Shown one piece after another: positions 50,397 to 61,202 of a DNA stretch of 64,000 nucleotides. Numbering within the stretch: the first letter of the stretch is position 1; each line of letters begins with the position of its first letter. The notes beneath the pieces are model-generated. The model searched no databases. It worked only from the letters and a program-made list of their open reading frames with translations, and was not told the DNA's origin. The position numbers and the translations under genes were made by a program. The DNA comes from Alphaproteobacteria bacterium (GTDB lineage: Bacteria > Pseudomonadota > Alphaproteobacteria > UBA2966). The DNA lies in the NCBI GenBank assembly GCA_018650465.1, contig JABIFY010000112.1, forward strand, positions 19,338 to 83,337, given 5' to 3'.

Positions 50397-51256
50397 GGTT
50401 TAATTCCCTTGCGCACCTCGTCAGGCTGCGGAAAGGCATAACGAATGATGCGGACAAACTCCAGTCGGTCATAATCAACAAAGGGCTGCACACGCAGGGC
50501 ACCTCCCTTGGCAGATGACACCACACCGACAGGCAGGCCTGGCGGAAAAACGCCACCGTGGCCGGAGGTGACGACCTTGTCACCGGGCGATAGTTTGGCG
50601 GCGGCAGCCAGAAAATTCAGGTGCATGGTATCGGAGTTATCACCCTCCAGAACAGCGCGATAACGCGATCCTTCGATAACAACGGGCACACGAGAGTTCA
50701 GGTCGGTTAGCAACAATATTCTGGAGGCATGTCTGCCAGTTTCTATGACCCGACCCGCCAGGCCTCTGGATGTCACAGCCGCCAGACCATTGACCAGTCC
50801 GTCCTTCAGGCCTGCATTTATCAAGGCTGTCCGAATAAAAGGTCCGCCGGCATCGCCGATGACACGGGCAGATACAAAATAGCTTTGTGGTTCGTTTCGA
50901 ACTGAAACCTGAGATCGGAAAACGGCATTCTCTTGCTCAAGATTTTGCGCCACGGTATGCCATTGACGCAGGCGTTCATTTTCTTCGCGCAAACGCATAT
51001 TTTCATCGCGCAGGAAAATCAATTCGCGGATTTCGTCCACGGCCTGGTTCACGGCGACAGCCGGTTGCGACAGAACTTCGAGAACCGGCGTTGCCACTTC
51101 AAAGATCGCACTTCGCATGCGTTCAATCCCGAGATTTCCTGTTTTGCTGAGCACCAACAGCGTCAAGGCCGCCCCGATCAAAAGAACGAAGGCAAACCTC
51201 TGGACCATCCCCCGAAGAGGTGAGGCAACTCTTTCAACGCCGCCAAGTGGTCTCAC
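50393..51256 (-). CDS. mreC: Rod-shape-determining protein MreC
   Basis: A 287-residue bitopic protein: one membrane helix (FAFVLLIGAALTLLVLS, residues 21-38), a coiled coil (LIFLRDENMRLREENERLRQWHTVAQNLEQEN) and a periplasmic beta domain with VNGLAAVTSRGLAGRVIE and VVTSGHGGVFPPGLPVGVV. It links MreB to the peptidoglycan synthases. GTG 51256 has GAGAGG upstream; the mreB stop lies 32 bp before. Confidence 0.93.
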   Translation of the reverse strand: MRPLGGVERVASPLRGMVQRFAFVLLIGAALTLLVLSKTGNLGIERMRSAIFEVATPVLEVLSQPAVAVNQAVDEIRELIFLRDENMRLREENERLRQWHTVAQNLEQENAVFRSQVSVRNEPQSYFVSARVIGDAGGPFIRTALINAGLKDGLVNGLAAVTSRGLAGRVIETGRHASRILLLTDLNSRVPVVIEGSRYRAVLEGDNSDTMHLNFLAAAAKLSPGDKVVTSGHGGVFPPGLPVGVVSSAKGGALRVQPFVDYDRLEFVRIIRYAFPQPDEVRKGIKP

Positions 51257-51288
51257 GTACTCAACCTCTCAATTCAAAAAAACGGATC

Positions 51289-52404
<1,116 letters not shown>

Positions 52405-52412
52405 TCATTTAG

Positions 52413-53993
52413 TCAGGCGGACAACGCTTGGGGCGCTGTTTTTTCCCGCTTGACCATTAATTTATTCAAGGCATTGATATATGCCTTGGCCGAAGCCACC
52501 AAAGTATCGGTATCGGCACCGGCGCCGTTTACTGTTTTGCCGTCTTCCGCCAAACGCACGGTGACATCGGCCTGGGCGTCTGTGCCTTCTGTAACCGCGT
52601 GAACCTGGTACAACTGCAACACAGCTGTATGCGGGAACAGGGCTTTCAAGGCATTGAACGTGGCATCAACCGGACCATCGCCTGTTGCCTTGTTCTGAAC
52701 CTGTTCGCCATCCACATCCAGCACCAGATCGGCCGAAGCCACGACGTTTGAGCCGCAGACGATATTCAAAGACACAAATTTGATGTGATCGTTCCCGCGG
52801 ATTTGATCATCGACCAACGCGACGATGTCTTCGTCGAAAACATCCTTTTTCTTGTCGGCCAAATCCTTGAAGCGACGGAAGGCGTCGTGCAAGGCATTGT
52901 CGCCCAACTCGAAGCCCATTTCCTGTAACTTCTTGCGGAAGGCGTGGCGACCGGAATGTTTGCCCATCACCAATGAAGATTCTTTCAGGCCCACAGATTC
53001 CGGTGTCATGATTTCATAGGTCCCGGCGTGCTTCAGCATGCCGTCCTGGTGGATACCCGCCTCATGGGCAAAGGCATTGGCCCCCACGATGGCCTTGTTG
53101 TTCTGAACGGCAAAACCGGTCACTTGGGAAACCATACGTGACAGTTTGGTGATGTTGGTGGTGTCAATGTTGGTATCGTACGGGGCCAGATCATTGCGCG
53201 TGCGAATGGCCATGATGATCTCTTCCAGGGCTGCGTTCCCTGCCCGCTCACCCAGGCCATTGATCGTGCATTCTATCTGACGGGCACCGGCTTCCACGCC
53301 AGCCAGTGAATTGGCCACAGCCAAACCCAGATCATTGTGGCAGTGCGTCGAGAAGACCGCCTTGTGGGCGTTTGGCACGCGTTCCATCACCATGCGGAAC
53401 ATGGCGGCATGCTCATTGGGCATGGCATAACCAACGGTGTCCGGGATATTGATTGTCGTGGCACCTGCCTTGATGGCGGCTTCCACTGTGCGGCACAAAT
53501 AATCATGATCCGTGCGGGTGCCGTCTTCGGCGCTCCATTCCACATCATCGGTATATTTGCGGGCGTGGGTCACACTGTCGATTACGGCCTGCAAAACATC
53601 TTCCGGTGACATTTGCAATTTGTACTTCATGTGCAAATCGCTGGTAGAGATAAATGTATGAATGCGTTTGCGCTTGGCCGGGGCCAGGGCTTCGGCGGCG
53701 CGTTCGATATCGGCCAGACCTGAACGGGCCAGGCTGCAAACAATCGATTCGCCGATGATCTTGGAAACCTCGTTAACCGCTTCAAAATCACCGTTCGAGG
53801 CGATCGCAAAACCGGCTTCGATAATATCGACGCCCATACCTTCCAGGGCTTCGGCGATGCGCAACTTTTCTTCCAGATTCATGGAGGCGCCGGGCGACTG
53901 TTCGCCATCACGCAAGGTGGTATCAAAGACCACCACGCGGTCGTTGGCGGAGACTTCTTTTGGAGTGTTCGTTTCTGTGTTGTTGGTCGTCAT
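52413..53993 (-). CDS. leuA: 2-Isopropylmalate synthase
   Basis: A 526-residue long-form LeuA; it joins acetyl-CoA and 2-oxoisovalerate in the first committed step to leucine. Landmarks: FDTTLRDGEQSPGASMN, the His-Cys metal site VFSTHCHNDLGLAVANSLAGVEAGARQIE, and the C-terminal allosteric domain (residues about 400-520, KFVSLNIVCGSNVVASADLVLDVDGEQVQNKATGDGPVDA), which usually gives leucine feedback. ATG 53993 has AGGA motifs upstream. A leucine-rich leader ORF and hairpins lie 30-360 bp upstream. Confidence 0.95.
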   Translation of the reverse strand: MTTNNTETNTPKEVSANDRVVVFDTTLRDGEQSPGASMNLEEKLRIAEALEGMGVDIIEAGFAIASNGDFEAVNEVSKIIGESIVCSLARSGLADIERAAEALAPAKRKRIHTFISTSDLHMKYKLQMSPEDVLQAVIDSVTHARKYTDDVEWSAEDGTRTDHDYLCRTVEAAIKAGATTINIPDTVGYAMPNEHAAMFRMVMERVPNAHKAVFSTHCHNDLGLAVANSLAGVEAGARQIECTINGLGERAGNAALEEIIMAIRTRNDLAPYDTNIDTTNITKLSRMVSQVTGFAVQNNKAIVGANAFAHEAGIHQDGMLKHAGTYEIMTPESVGLKESSLVMGKHSGRHAFRKKLQEMGFELGDNALHDAFRRFKDLADKKKDVFDEDIVALVDDQIRGNDHIKFVSLNIVCGSNVVASADLVLDVDGEQVQNKATGDGPVDATFNALKALFPHTAVLQLYQVHAVTEGTDAQADVTVRLAEDGKTVNGAGADTDTLVASAKAYINALNKLMVKREKTAPQALSA

Positions 53994-54021
53994 TTTCCTG
54001 GTCCTTCAAACTTTCCGAGGC

Positions 54022-54042
54022 TGAAACCGGTTTTCGGTTTCA
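54022..54042 (-). promoter_or_regulatory. Hairpin ahead of the leuA ribosome site
   Basis: A perfect 8-bp stem (TGAAACCG/CGGTTTCA) with a 5-base loop, ending about 28 bp before leuA. There is no U run after it, so it is not a simple terminator; it may tune translation or compete with the upstream hairpin. Confidence 0.45.
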
Positions 54043-54063
54043 TGCAAATACAGGTGATGCATT

Positions 54064-54105
54064 CCCCTGAACATCGACGACAAGGCGCCGGGTTCCGCTC
54101 AGGGG
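54064..54105 (-). promoter_or_regulatory. Hairpin overlapping the leader ORF stop
   Basis: CCCCTGA (minus strand, 54105-54099) can pair with TCAGGGG (54070-54064) over a 28-base loop. The leader ORF stop TGA lies in the 5' arm, so a ribosome stalling in the leucine codons just before would change which structure forms. Confidence 0.4.
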
Positions 54106-54239
54106 CAGGTAAGTCGAAGGAGAGCGCCTGCAAGCAGTCCGCTATCCGGGGTCAAAGGCAGGAGCTGAAGACGCAAAGAACCATCCGTCGTGCCTAAAGC
54201 ACCACGTCCGGTCATTTGTTGTTCAGTCCACGTCTGCAT
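54099..54239 (-). CDS. Leucine-rich leader peptide candidate upstream of leuA
   Basis: A 46-codon ORF (ATG 54239, TGA 54099-54101) with 11 leucines, ten of them in the last 25 residues (SLRLQLLPL, then SGLLAGALLRL). GAGGG lies 11 bases before its start, a little far. Leucine-codon density next to leuA fits a transcription attenuation leader, in which scarcity of charged tRNA-Leu stalls the ribosome. Not confirmed by conservation. Confidence 0.4.
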   Translation of the reverse strand: MQTWTEQQMTGRGALGTTDGSLRLQLLPLTPDSGLLAGALLRLTCP

Positions 54240-54306
54240 AGTTTGACAGACCCTCTTTCCATTCGTCCGGCATCTGCATTCACGTTCATTCGCTTATGCA
54301 GCAACC

Positions 54307-54356
54307 AAAAAACACCTTAAATCAGCAAGTTGGCAGTAATCGTCGCGGTTTAAGGT
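54307..54356 (-). terminator. Hairpin with T-run upstream of the leuA leader
   Basis: ACCTTAAA (54356-54349) pairs with TTTAAGGT (54321-54314) around a 27-base loop, followed by GTTTTTT on the minus strand. It may end the DUF924 transcript or be part of the leuA leader. The stem is AT-rich, so its strength is doubtful. Confidence 0.4.
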
Positions 54357-54512
54357 TAACAAGTCATGAAAGCCAATAACAATAGCTTCCAAAACCAGCC
54401 GCAAACGTCGCAAAATTGCTTGTCTCTTGCCGTTTTACGCCCTTTTACCCCGCCACCGCAACTTGTTTTGGGTTAGAAATCCGTGTTTTGGCCCAGAAAA
54501 TTGCGATTATCA

Positions 54513-55097
54513 TCAAAAAGACGAATTCGGGCCTTTTAGAAATTCCACTTCTTCCGCTGTGCTGATCCGCCCCACCACGTCATTGCGATGGGGAAAGTGA
54601 CCAAAACGTTCAACAATTTCCTGATGCCTTATGGCGGAATCGACGCTTTCCTTTTTACCATCATTTTCCGGCAAGGACTGCATGAGTTCCACGCCACGTG
54701 CCTGGTCAGCAAGATCTTCGCTGTGCACAAAGGGCAGATAGGTGAACAGTTGCTGGTGCATGAAAAACTGATCTCCGGCACCCGCCTTGATGGCCTTGTT
54801 CGCAACCGGGCGAGACCTGTCATCACCGGCAAATGAGCGATCTGATCCCCGGAACAGATTTCGCGGAAACTGGTCCAGCAACAAGATCAGGGCCAGGCTG
54901 TTGTGAAGGTCGTCCTCCCAGTCAGCAAAGCCACCCGCCAGTGCAGTGTCGGTTGCAGACAAAAACTTCGACCGGATCAGATCGTCAAAACCATCATCCT
55001 TCTTGAACCAGATATCGCGCTTTTGGCCGTATTCCGGACCGCCTGGTGCATCGAACCAGAAATCAAGTACGTCTTGTGGGGATGTGTTTTCCGTCAT
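54513..55097 (-). CDS. DUF924 family protein
   Basis: A 194-residue protein of the DUF924 (TPR-like helical) family. Landmarks: VLDFWFDAPGGPEYGQKRDIWFKKDDGFDDLIRSKF, NSLALILLLDQFPRNLFRGSDRSFAGDDRSRPVANKAI, FFMHQQLFTYLPFVHSEDLADQ and HQEIVERFGHFPHRNDVVGRISTAEEVEFL. No biochemical function is known. It starts 21 bp after the acyl-CoA ligase gene on the same strand and may be in its operon. Confidence 0.9.
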   Translation of the reverse strand: MTENTSPQDVLDFWFDAPGGPEYGQKRDIWFKKDDGFDDLIRSKFLSATDTALAGGFADWEDDLHNSLALILLLDQFPRNLFRGSDRSFAGDDRSRPVANKAIKAGAGDQFFMHQQLFTYLPFVHSEDLADQARGVELMQSLPENDGKKESVDSAIRHQEIVERFGHFPHRNDVVGRISTAEEVEFLKGPNSSF

Positions 55098-55118
55098 GAC
55101 AGGTTTTTCATTTCTGGC

Positions 55119-56756
55119 TCACAGGTTTTCTGCTTCTTCGCGTAGTTCAACCCGGCGGATCTTGCCGGAAATTGTTTTGGGCAGGGCTTCGCGAAAAACG
55201 ATCTGGCGCGGATACTTATAAGGCGCCGTCAATTTTTTGATGAAGTTCTGGATTTCTTTTGCCAGGTCGTCAGATGCCTCATACCCCTGGCCCAGGATAA
55301 TATAAGCCAAAACAATTTCACCACGCATGTCATCTTTTTTGGCCACGACAGCTGATTCAACAACCGCTTCATGTTCCATCAAGGCACTCTCCACCTCGAA
55401 GGGACTGATGCGATAGCCAGAAGAAGTGATGACATCGTCCGAGCGACCGACAAACCAGATGTAGCCGTCCGCATCGCGGGTGGCTGTGTCGCCGGTGTAA
55501 TACCAGCCATTGCGGAAGGATTTGGCCGTCGCCGCGTCGTCCTTGTAATAGCCGTGGAAAAGTCCTGGCGGCCAGGGGTCGGTAATTTTTACGGCGATAT
55601 GACCAACTTCATCATCAGCGACCACATTGCCATCATCATCAATAACATCAAGATCAATGCCGGGAACAGGTTTGCCCATGGAGCCTGGTCGAATTTCCAT
55701 GCCGGGAATATTGGCCACGATATTTATGGTTTCCGTCTGGCCATACCCATCATGGATATCGCAGCCCGTGGCTTCTTTCCATGAGCGCATGGCTTCCGGG
55801 TTCAGTGGCTCACCCGCGCCAATGCAATGGCGAAGCGAGCTCAGGTCGTAACCGGAAACATCCGTCTGGGCCAGCACGCGATAGATTGTTGGCGGCGCAC
55901 AAAACGTTGTGACCTTTTGTTCCTGAATGATCTTCAGGTGGGCATCAACATCAAATCCTTCGCCGTCGTACAATAAAACTGCTGAGCCTGCCAACAAGGG
56001 CGGACATAACAAACCCCAGGCCGCCTTGGCCCACCCCGTGTCCGTCAGGGCCCAGTGGATATCGTCGGCTTTCAGGTTGGCCCAATAATCGCCCGTAATG
56101 CTGTGCGCCAGAGAATAGGCATGATCGCGGCCAACCATCTTGGGCATAGCCGTGGTGCCGGACGTAAAATAGATCAGCATCAATTCATCGGATTTTGTTT
56201 GCGGCAATGCGGCCCTGTCAACTTCATCCGATGCAGCGGCACACATGACCTCGAAGCTCGACCAGCCAGGTCGCTCACTGCCAATGACAATCAAATGTTC
56301 CAGGGTCGGACAGTTGTCTTTGATTTTATCGACAGCGGTGGCATGGGTTTCTGTGACGACGGCAATTTTGGCCCCGGCTTTATTGATCCGGTATTCAATG
56401 TCCTTGCCCGTCAGCAAATTTGTGCCCGGCATAGAGACCGCCCCAATTTTGGTGCAGCCCAAAAGCACATGATACCATTCAGCAATTCTTGGAATAACAA
56501 CAAGAGCCGAATCGCCTTTTTGGATACCCAGTTCAATCAGGGCATTGGCAAAGCGGTTGGATGCACGATCTAGATCAGCATAGCTGTGATGCACAACATT
56601 TTCGCCGCTGCGATCAATGGCAATCAGGGCGGTTTTGTCATTTTCCCGACCTCGCTTGCCAACCACGTCGAAGGCAAAATTGAAATCGTCCGCAACGTCA
56701 AAAGAAAATTCAGCCCGCGCGGCCTCGTAATCAAAAGGGGGGAAATTGTCGGCCAT
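55119..56756 (-). CDS. Acyl-CoA synthetase (medium-chain/aromatic ligase type)
   Basis: A 545-residue acyl-adenylate ligase. AMP-binding motif LIYFTSGTTAMPKMV, DGYGQTETINIV, GWYYTGDTATRDADGYIWFVGRSDDVITSSGYRISPFEVESALMEH and the catalytic Lys in LPKTISGKIRRVELR. It resembles AcsM-type medium-chain or benzoate ligases more than acetyl-CoA synthetase. The substrate cannot be fixed from sequence. ATG 56756 has an AGGAG ribosome site. Followed by the DUF924 gene. Confidence 0.88.
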   Translation of the reverse strand: MADNFPPFDYEAARAEFSFDVADDFNFAFDVVGKRGRENDKTALIAIDRSGENVVHHSYADLDRASNRFANALIELGIQKGDSALVVIPRIAEWYHVLLGCTKIGAVSMPGTNLLTGKDIEYRINKAGAKIAVVTETHATAVDKIKDNCPTLEHLIVIGSERPGWSSFEVMCAAASDEVDRAALPQTKSDELMLIYFTSGTTAMPKMVGRDHAYSLAHSITGDYWANLKADDIHWALTDTGWAKAAWGLLCPPLLAGSAVLLYDGEGFDVDAHLKIIQEQKVTTFCAPPTIYRVLAQTDVSGYDLSSLRHCIGAGEPLNPEAMRSWKEATGCDIHDGYGQTETINIVANIPGMEIRPGSMGKPVPGIDLDVIDDDGNVVADDEVGHIAVKITDPWPPGLFHGYYKDDAATAKSFRNGWYYTGDTATRDADGYIWFVGRSDDVITSSGYRISPFEVESALMEHEAVVESAVVAKKDDMRGEIVLAYIILGQGYEASDDLAKEIQNFIKKLTAPYKYPRQIVFREALPKTISGKIRRVELREEAENL

Positions 56757-56854
56757 CAGATCGTCTCCTGCTGAAAATTATTCCGCCGTTGAAGGGCGGG
56801 GTTTGGCCATAACTTATCGCCAATGGCTGACGAAGCCTAGGGCGTTTCCGGGTT

Positions 56855-57517
56855 TCAGGAGTTTTCCGGCACGGTCAATGGCACCGACAGAAGGCAGCCA
56901 AATTCCCGTGGGAAATCAGCACTGACACGGGCATGCACGGCCCCTTGTTTGTCATAGAAACGCGCTTCATCGCTTAGCGGCGCAATAGCTTCATGCCAGA
57001 TGCCTGGATGAAGGCAGATGCCGAACGATCCGTCACAATAAAATGCCAGCCAGTCTTCCGGTTTCATGTCATCGCCCGTATTGGCCAGGGCCGCAACAAA
57101 GGGTGTACCGTCGTTGGGATAAAACAGCTGGCCACCATCGGGGTGATAATTGGCGTGCCAGATCAACAGCTGCGATCTGTCGGGATTGCTGTTCTGGCTT
57201 GAAGCCCGAACCGGATCGGTTGACCAACCCAGTATATAGCGGTCATTCACCGCCTCATTTTCACCATATAGAATATCGCCCTGCCACCAGAACCGGAACG
57301 TGCCATCCATATAGCCGCCTTCATTGCCAGTACCTTCATCAATGGCCCGCCAACCCTGGGCAGGCCAGGTGACGATCTCAACCGGGTGAGACCGTGGCTC
57401 GGTGACGATGGTCCCGTAGTCTTTAAAATTCTCCGGCGTCGCCCGAACCAGCGGCACGTCGACATGCTTCAGGCCCGGTGGGATGGCGGGGTTCATGTAG
57501 TCAAATGATGTGCGCAA
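56855..57517 (-). CDS. Ureidoglycolate lyase-like cupin protein
   Basis: A 220-residue cupin resembling the ureidoglycolate lyase (AllA) family: VPLVRATPENFKDYGTIV at the start, and GICLHPGIWHEAIAPLSDEARFY near the end, where AllA has its metal-site block. Ureidoglycolate lyase makes glyoxylate and urea from ureidoglycolate in purine use, but this protein is longer and more divergent, so the substrate may differ. The start is TTG 57517, preceded by GAGGG six bases upstream; ATG 57496 lacks a ribosome site. It follows the strong ilvC terminator. Confidence 0.6.
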   Translation of the reverse strand: MRTSFDYMNPAIPPGLKHVDVPLVRATPENFKDYGTIVTEPRSHPVEIVTWPAQGWRAIDEGTGNEGGYMDGTFRFWWQGDILYGENEAVNDRYILGWSTDPVRASSQNSNPDRSQLLIWHANYHPDGGQLFYPNDGTPFVAALANTGDDMKPEDWLAFYCDGSFGICLHPGIWHEAIAPLSDEARFYDKQGAVHARVSADFPREFGCLLSVPLTVPENS

Positions 57518-57565
57518 GTTTTGCCCTCGTTTTCGTCGAATTGCCATCCAACCCATTATGGACAT

Positions 57566-57596
57566 AAAAAAAGGCGCCGACCAAATGGCCGACGCC
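57566..57596 (-). terminator. Rho-independent terminator of the ilv operon
   Basis: On the minus strand, a perfect 10-bp stem (with two G-U pairs) around the loop ATTT, followed by seven Ts at 57572-57566. It lies 30 bp after the ilvC stop codon. Confidence 0.9.
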
Positions 57597-57625
57597 CCTT
57601 TTCAAAAAACCGGGTCGAAAAAGAC

Positions 57626-58678
<1,053 letters not shown>

Positions 58679-58745
58679 TCATTTAGTCCCGGCTTTGGCT
58701 TGTTAATATTCGGTCTTCGCCCTGAACGGGCGAAGACATAATTCT

Positions 58746-59252
58746 TTACATGGGTTTGTCGCCGCGAGAGATCGCCACGACCCCGGTGCGTGAAACATCG
58801 ACCAGACCCAGCGGCCGCATCAGACCCACAAAGGAATTGATCTTGTCGGTTGAACCGGTAATTTCGAAAACAAATGAGGTAATCGTGCTGTCGACTACAC
58901 GGGCGCGGAAGATATCAGCTATCCGCAGAGACTCAACCCTTGTTTCACCGCTGCCTGCCACTTTGACAAGAGCCATTTCACGTTCCACGTGGGGGCCTTC
59001 AACGGTCAGGTCTGTCACACCATGCACTGGTACCAGGCGGCCCAGTTGCGCCTTGATCTGTTCGATCACCTGAGGCGTGCCGGTCGTGACAATAGTGATG
59101 CGCGACTGGTCATCATTTTGATCAACGACCGCCACCGTCAAACTGTCGATGTTATAGCCACGGCCGGAAAACAGGCCAACTACGCGGGCCAGAACGCCGG
59201 CTTCGTTGTCGACGAGAACGCCAATAGTGTGTCTTTCAGTCATCTTGTCCAT
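58746..59252 (-). CDS. ilvN: Acetolactate synthase small (regulatory) subunit
   Basis: A 168-residue ACT-domain subunit: HTIGVLVDNEAGVLARVVGLFSGRGYNIDSLTVA, with the second domain DIFRARVVDSTITSFVFEITGSTDKINSFVGLMRPLGLVDVSRTGVVAISRG. It stimulates the large subunit and gives valine feedback. ATG 59252 has AGGAG upstream at wide spacing; ATG 59243 is possible. It follows the large-subunit gene by 41 bp. Confidence 0.95.
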   Translation of the reverse strand: MDKMTERHTIGVLVDNEAGVLARVVGLFSGRGYNIDSLTVAVVDQNDDQSRITIVTTGTPQVIEQIKAQLGRLVPVHGVTDLTVEGPHVEREMALVKVAGSGETRVESLRIADIFRARVVDSTITSFVFEITGSTDKINSFVGLMRPLGLVDVSRTGVVAISRGDKPM

Positions 59253-59293
59253 GCCTTGATACTCCTGTGCCCGGAAATGAATTCAACAGCCAG

Positions 59294-61051
59294 CTAAACG
59301 AGAGCCGCACCTTTTGCGGACACCGTCGGCTGGTCATCATTCGGACCAAGGATCATTTCGTAGTGGGCTGCACCCGACGGGATCATCGGGAAGCAGTTTT
59401 CTTTTTGGTCGATCATTACTTCTGCAATAACCGGCCCTTCGCACGCCATCATATCGGCAATCAGGTTTTCCACCTGATCCGGATGATCTGCAAACAAACT
59501 GTCCAGACCAAAGGCATCAGCCACCTTGGCGAAGTCTGGCAGCGACTCCATATAGCTTTCGGAATAGCGATTGCCGTGCAGCAATTCCTGCCACTGGCGC
59601 ACCATGCCCATATAGCGGTTGTTCAACAGCAGGATCTTGACCGGCAATCGATACTGTACCGCCGTCGACAATTCCTGGATGTTCATCATGAACGATGCTT
59701 CGCCGGTGACGCAGACAACCGGTGACTTGGGATGCGCCATCTGCACGCCGATCGCCGCCGGCAAGCCATAGCCCATGGTGCCGAGACCACCAGAGGTCAT
59801 CCAGCGATTGGGATCCTGGAATTTCAAATACTGGGCGGCCCACATCTGGTGCTGCCCCACATCGGTGGTGACATAGGCGTCCTTGCCATCAACGGCCTTT
59901 TGCAGGGTTTCCAGGACATATTGCGGTTTGGCAATGTCCTTGCCCTGAAAATATTTCAGGCAGTCTTTTTCACGCCATTTGGCGATACTTGCCCACCAGC
60001 TGTCGTTGGCTTTTTTGTCGAGCTTGCGGGCAGTCGACTTCCAGACCTTGATCATGTCTTCCAGAACGTGGCCAACGTCACCAACAATGGGGATATCAAC
60101 AGGTACATTTTTGTTGATCGAAGACGGATCAATGTCGATATGGATTTTCTTCGACTTTTTGGCAAAGGCATCCAGACGACCGGTAACGCGGTCATCAAAA
60201 CGGGCACCGACACAGATCATGACATCACATTCTGCCATGGCCAGGTTGGCTTCGTAATTGCCGTGCATGCCAACCATGCCGAGGAAACTTTCGTCCGTCG
60301 AAGGAAAAGCACCCAGCCCCATCAGGGTCGACGTGATTGGTGCGCTGGTCTGGCGAACAAATTCGCGCAACAGGGTTGATGCCCCTGGTCCTGAATTGAT
60401 TACGCCACCTCCTGTATAAAAGAGCGGCTTTTTGGCACCGGCAATCAACTCAACAGCTTCCTTGATAGCAGCGAGGTTGCCTTTGACCTGCGGCTTGTAG
60501 GAAGAATGCTGCGCCCGTTTCGGCCCGACATAAGGTCCTGTGTTGATCATGATGTCCTTGGGCAGATCAACAACAACGGGACCAGGTCGGCCATTGGTCG
60601 CCACATAAAAGGCATCGTGCATGATGCGCGCGAGGTCTGCCGTGTCCTTGACCAGGTAATTATGCTTGGTGCAAGGCCGGGTAATGCCAACGGTGTCGGC
60701 TTCCTGAAAAGCATCTGTGCCAATCAGGTGCGACGGGACCTGCCCGGTCAAACAAATGACAGGAATCGAATCCATCAAGGCATCCGTCAGACCGGTAACA
60801 GCATTGGTGGCACCAGGACCAGAAGTCACCAGAACAACACCCGGCTTGCCAGTGGAACGGGCATAACCTTCGGCGGCGTGAACGGCACCTTGTTCGTGAC
60901 GAACCAGAACGTGCTTGATCTTGTTTTGTTCAAAAAAAGCATCGTAAATCGGGAGCACAGAGCCGCCGGGGTATCCAAATACCACCTTCACGCCTTGATC
61001 CACCAGGGATTTCAAGACGATTTCCGCTCCTGTGAGCTCTGCGCTAGCCAT
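59294..61051 (-). CDS. ilvB: Acetolactate synthase large (catalytic) subunit
   Basis: A 585-residue TPP-dependent enzyme. FGYPGGSVLPIYDAFFEQNKIKHVLVRHEQGAVHAAEGYARSTGKPGVVLVTSGPGATNAVTGLTDALMDSIP holds the catalytic Glu; a central FAD domain (HGNYEANLAMAECDVMICVGARFDDRVTGR) and the C-terminal TPP site (GTMGYGLPAAIGVQMAHPKSPVVCVTGEASFMMNIQELSTAVQY, with GEA in place of the usual GDG) follow. It makes acetolactate from pyruvate. I start at ATG 61051. Gene order ilvB-ilvN-ilvC is a typical operon. Confidence 0.96.
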   Translation of the reverse strand: MASAELTGAEIVLKSLVDQGVKVVFGYPGGSVLPIYDAFFEQNKIKHVLVRHEQGAVHAAEGYARSTGKPGVVLVTSGPGATNAVTGLTDALMDSIPVICLTGQVPSHLIGTDAFQEADTVGITRPCTKHNYLVKDTADLARIMHDAFYVATNGRPGPVVVDLPKDIMINTGPYVGPKRAQHSSYKPQVKGNLAAIKEAVELIAGAKKPLFYTGGGVINSGPGASTLLREFVRQTSAPITSTLMGLGAFPSTDESFLGMVGMHGNYEANLAMAECDVMICVGARFDDRVTGRLDAFAKKSKKIHIDIDPSSINKNVPVDIPIVGDVGHVLEDMIKVWKSTARKLDKKANDSWWASIAKWREKDCLKYFQGKDIAKPQYVLETLQKAVDGKDAYVTTDVGQHQMWAAQYLKFQDPNRWMTSGGLGTMGYGLPAAIGVQMAHPKSPVVCVTGEASFMMNIQELSTAVQYRLPVKILLLNNRYMGMVRQWQELLHGNRYSESYMESLPDFAKVADAFGLDSLFADHPDQVENLIADMMACEGPVIAEVMIDQKENCFPMIPSGAAHYEMILGPNDDQPTVSAKGAALV

Positions 61052-61140
61052 TGTTCCGATCCTTGATTTAAGTAATAAAAGCACCTTCTGCAGTCGCCAA
61101 GGGCCCGAAACCCCTACCACACAACCACATCCAGTGCCGT

Positions 61141-61180
61141 AAAAACGAGAAGCCGCCGCCCAACAGGTGCCAGACGGCGG
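61141..61180 (-). terminator. Terminator-like hairpin after miaA
   Basis: On the minus strand a stem of about ten pairs (arms 61180-61171 and 61161-61152) is followed by CTTCTCGTTTTTAC. It probably ends miaA transcription ahead of ilvB; an attenuator for ilvB is less likely because the leader has no run of Ile/Leu/Val codons. Confidence 0.55.
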
Positions 61181-61202
61181 AAAACGGCGCTAACCTAGTC
61201 CT

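Larger units (their letters stand above)
53994..54512 (-). other. 519-bp leuA leader region
   Basis: The gap between DUF924 (ends 54513) and leuA. On the minus strand it holds, in order, a terminator-like hairpin with a T6 run (54307-54356), a leucine-rich ORF (54099-54239), a hairpin overlapping its stop (54064-54105) and a hairpin just before the leuA ribosome site (54022-54042). This resembles a leader region for attenuation of leuA. From 54357 to 54512 I see nothing definite; a promoter is expected there. Confidence 0.55.

Noticed and set aside
61052..61120. N-terminal extension of ilvB or an Ile/Leu/Val leader peptide ahead of it
   Set aside because: The 23 extra residues are not part of the family N-terminus, and only a short LLLL run is seen, without the layout of an attenuator leader.
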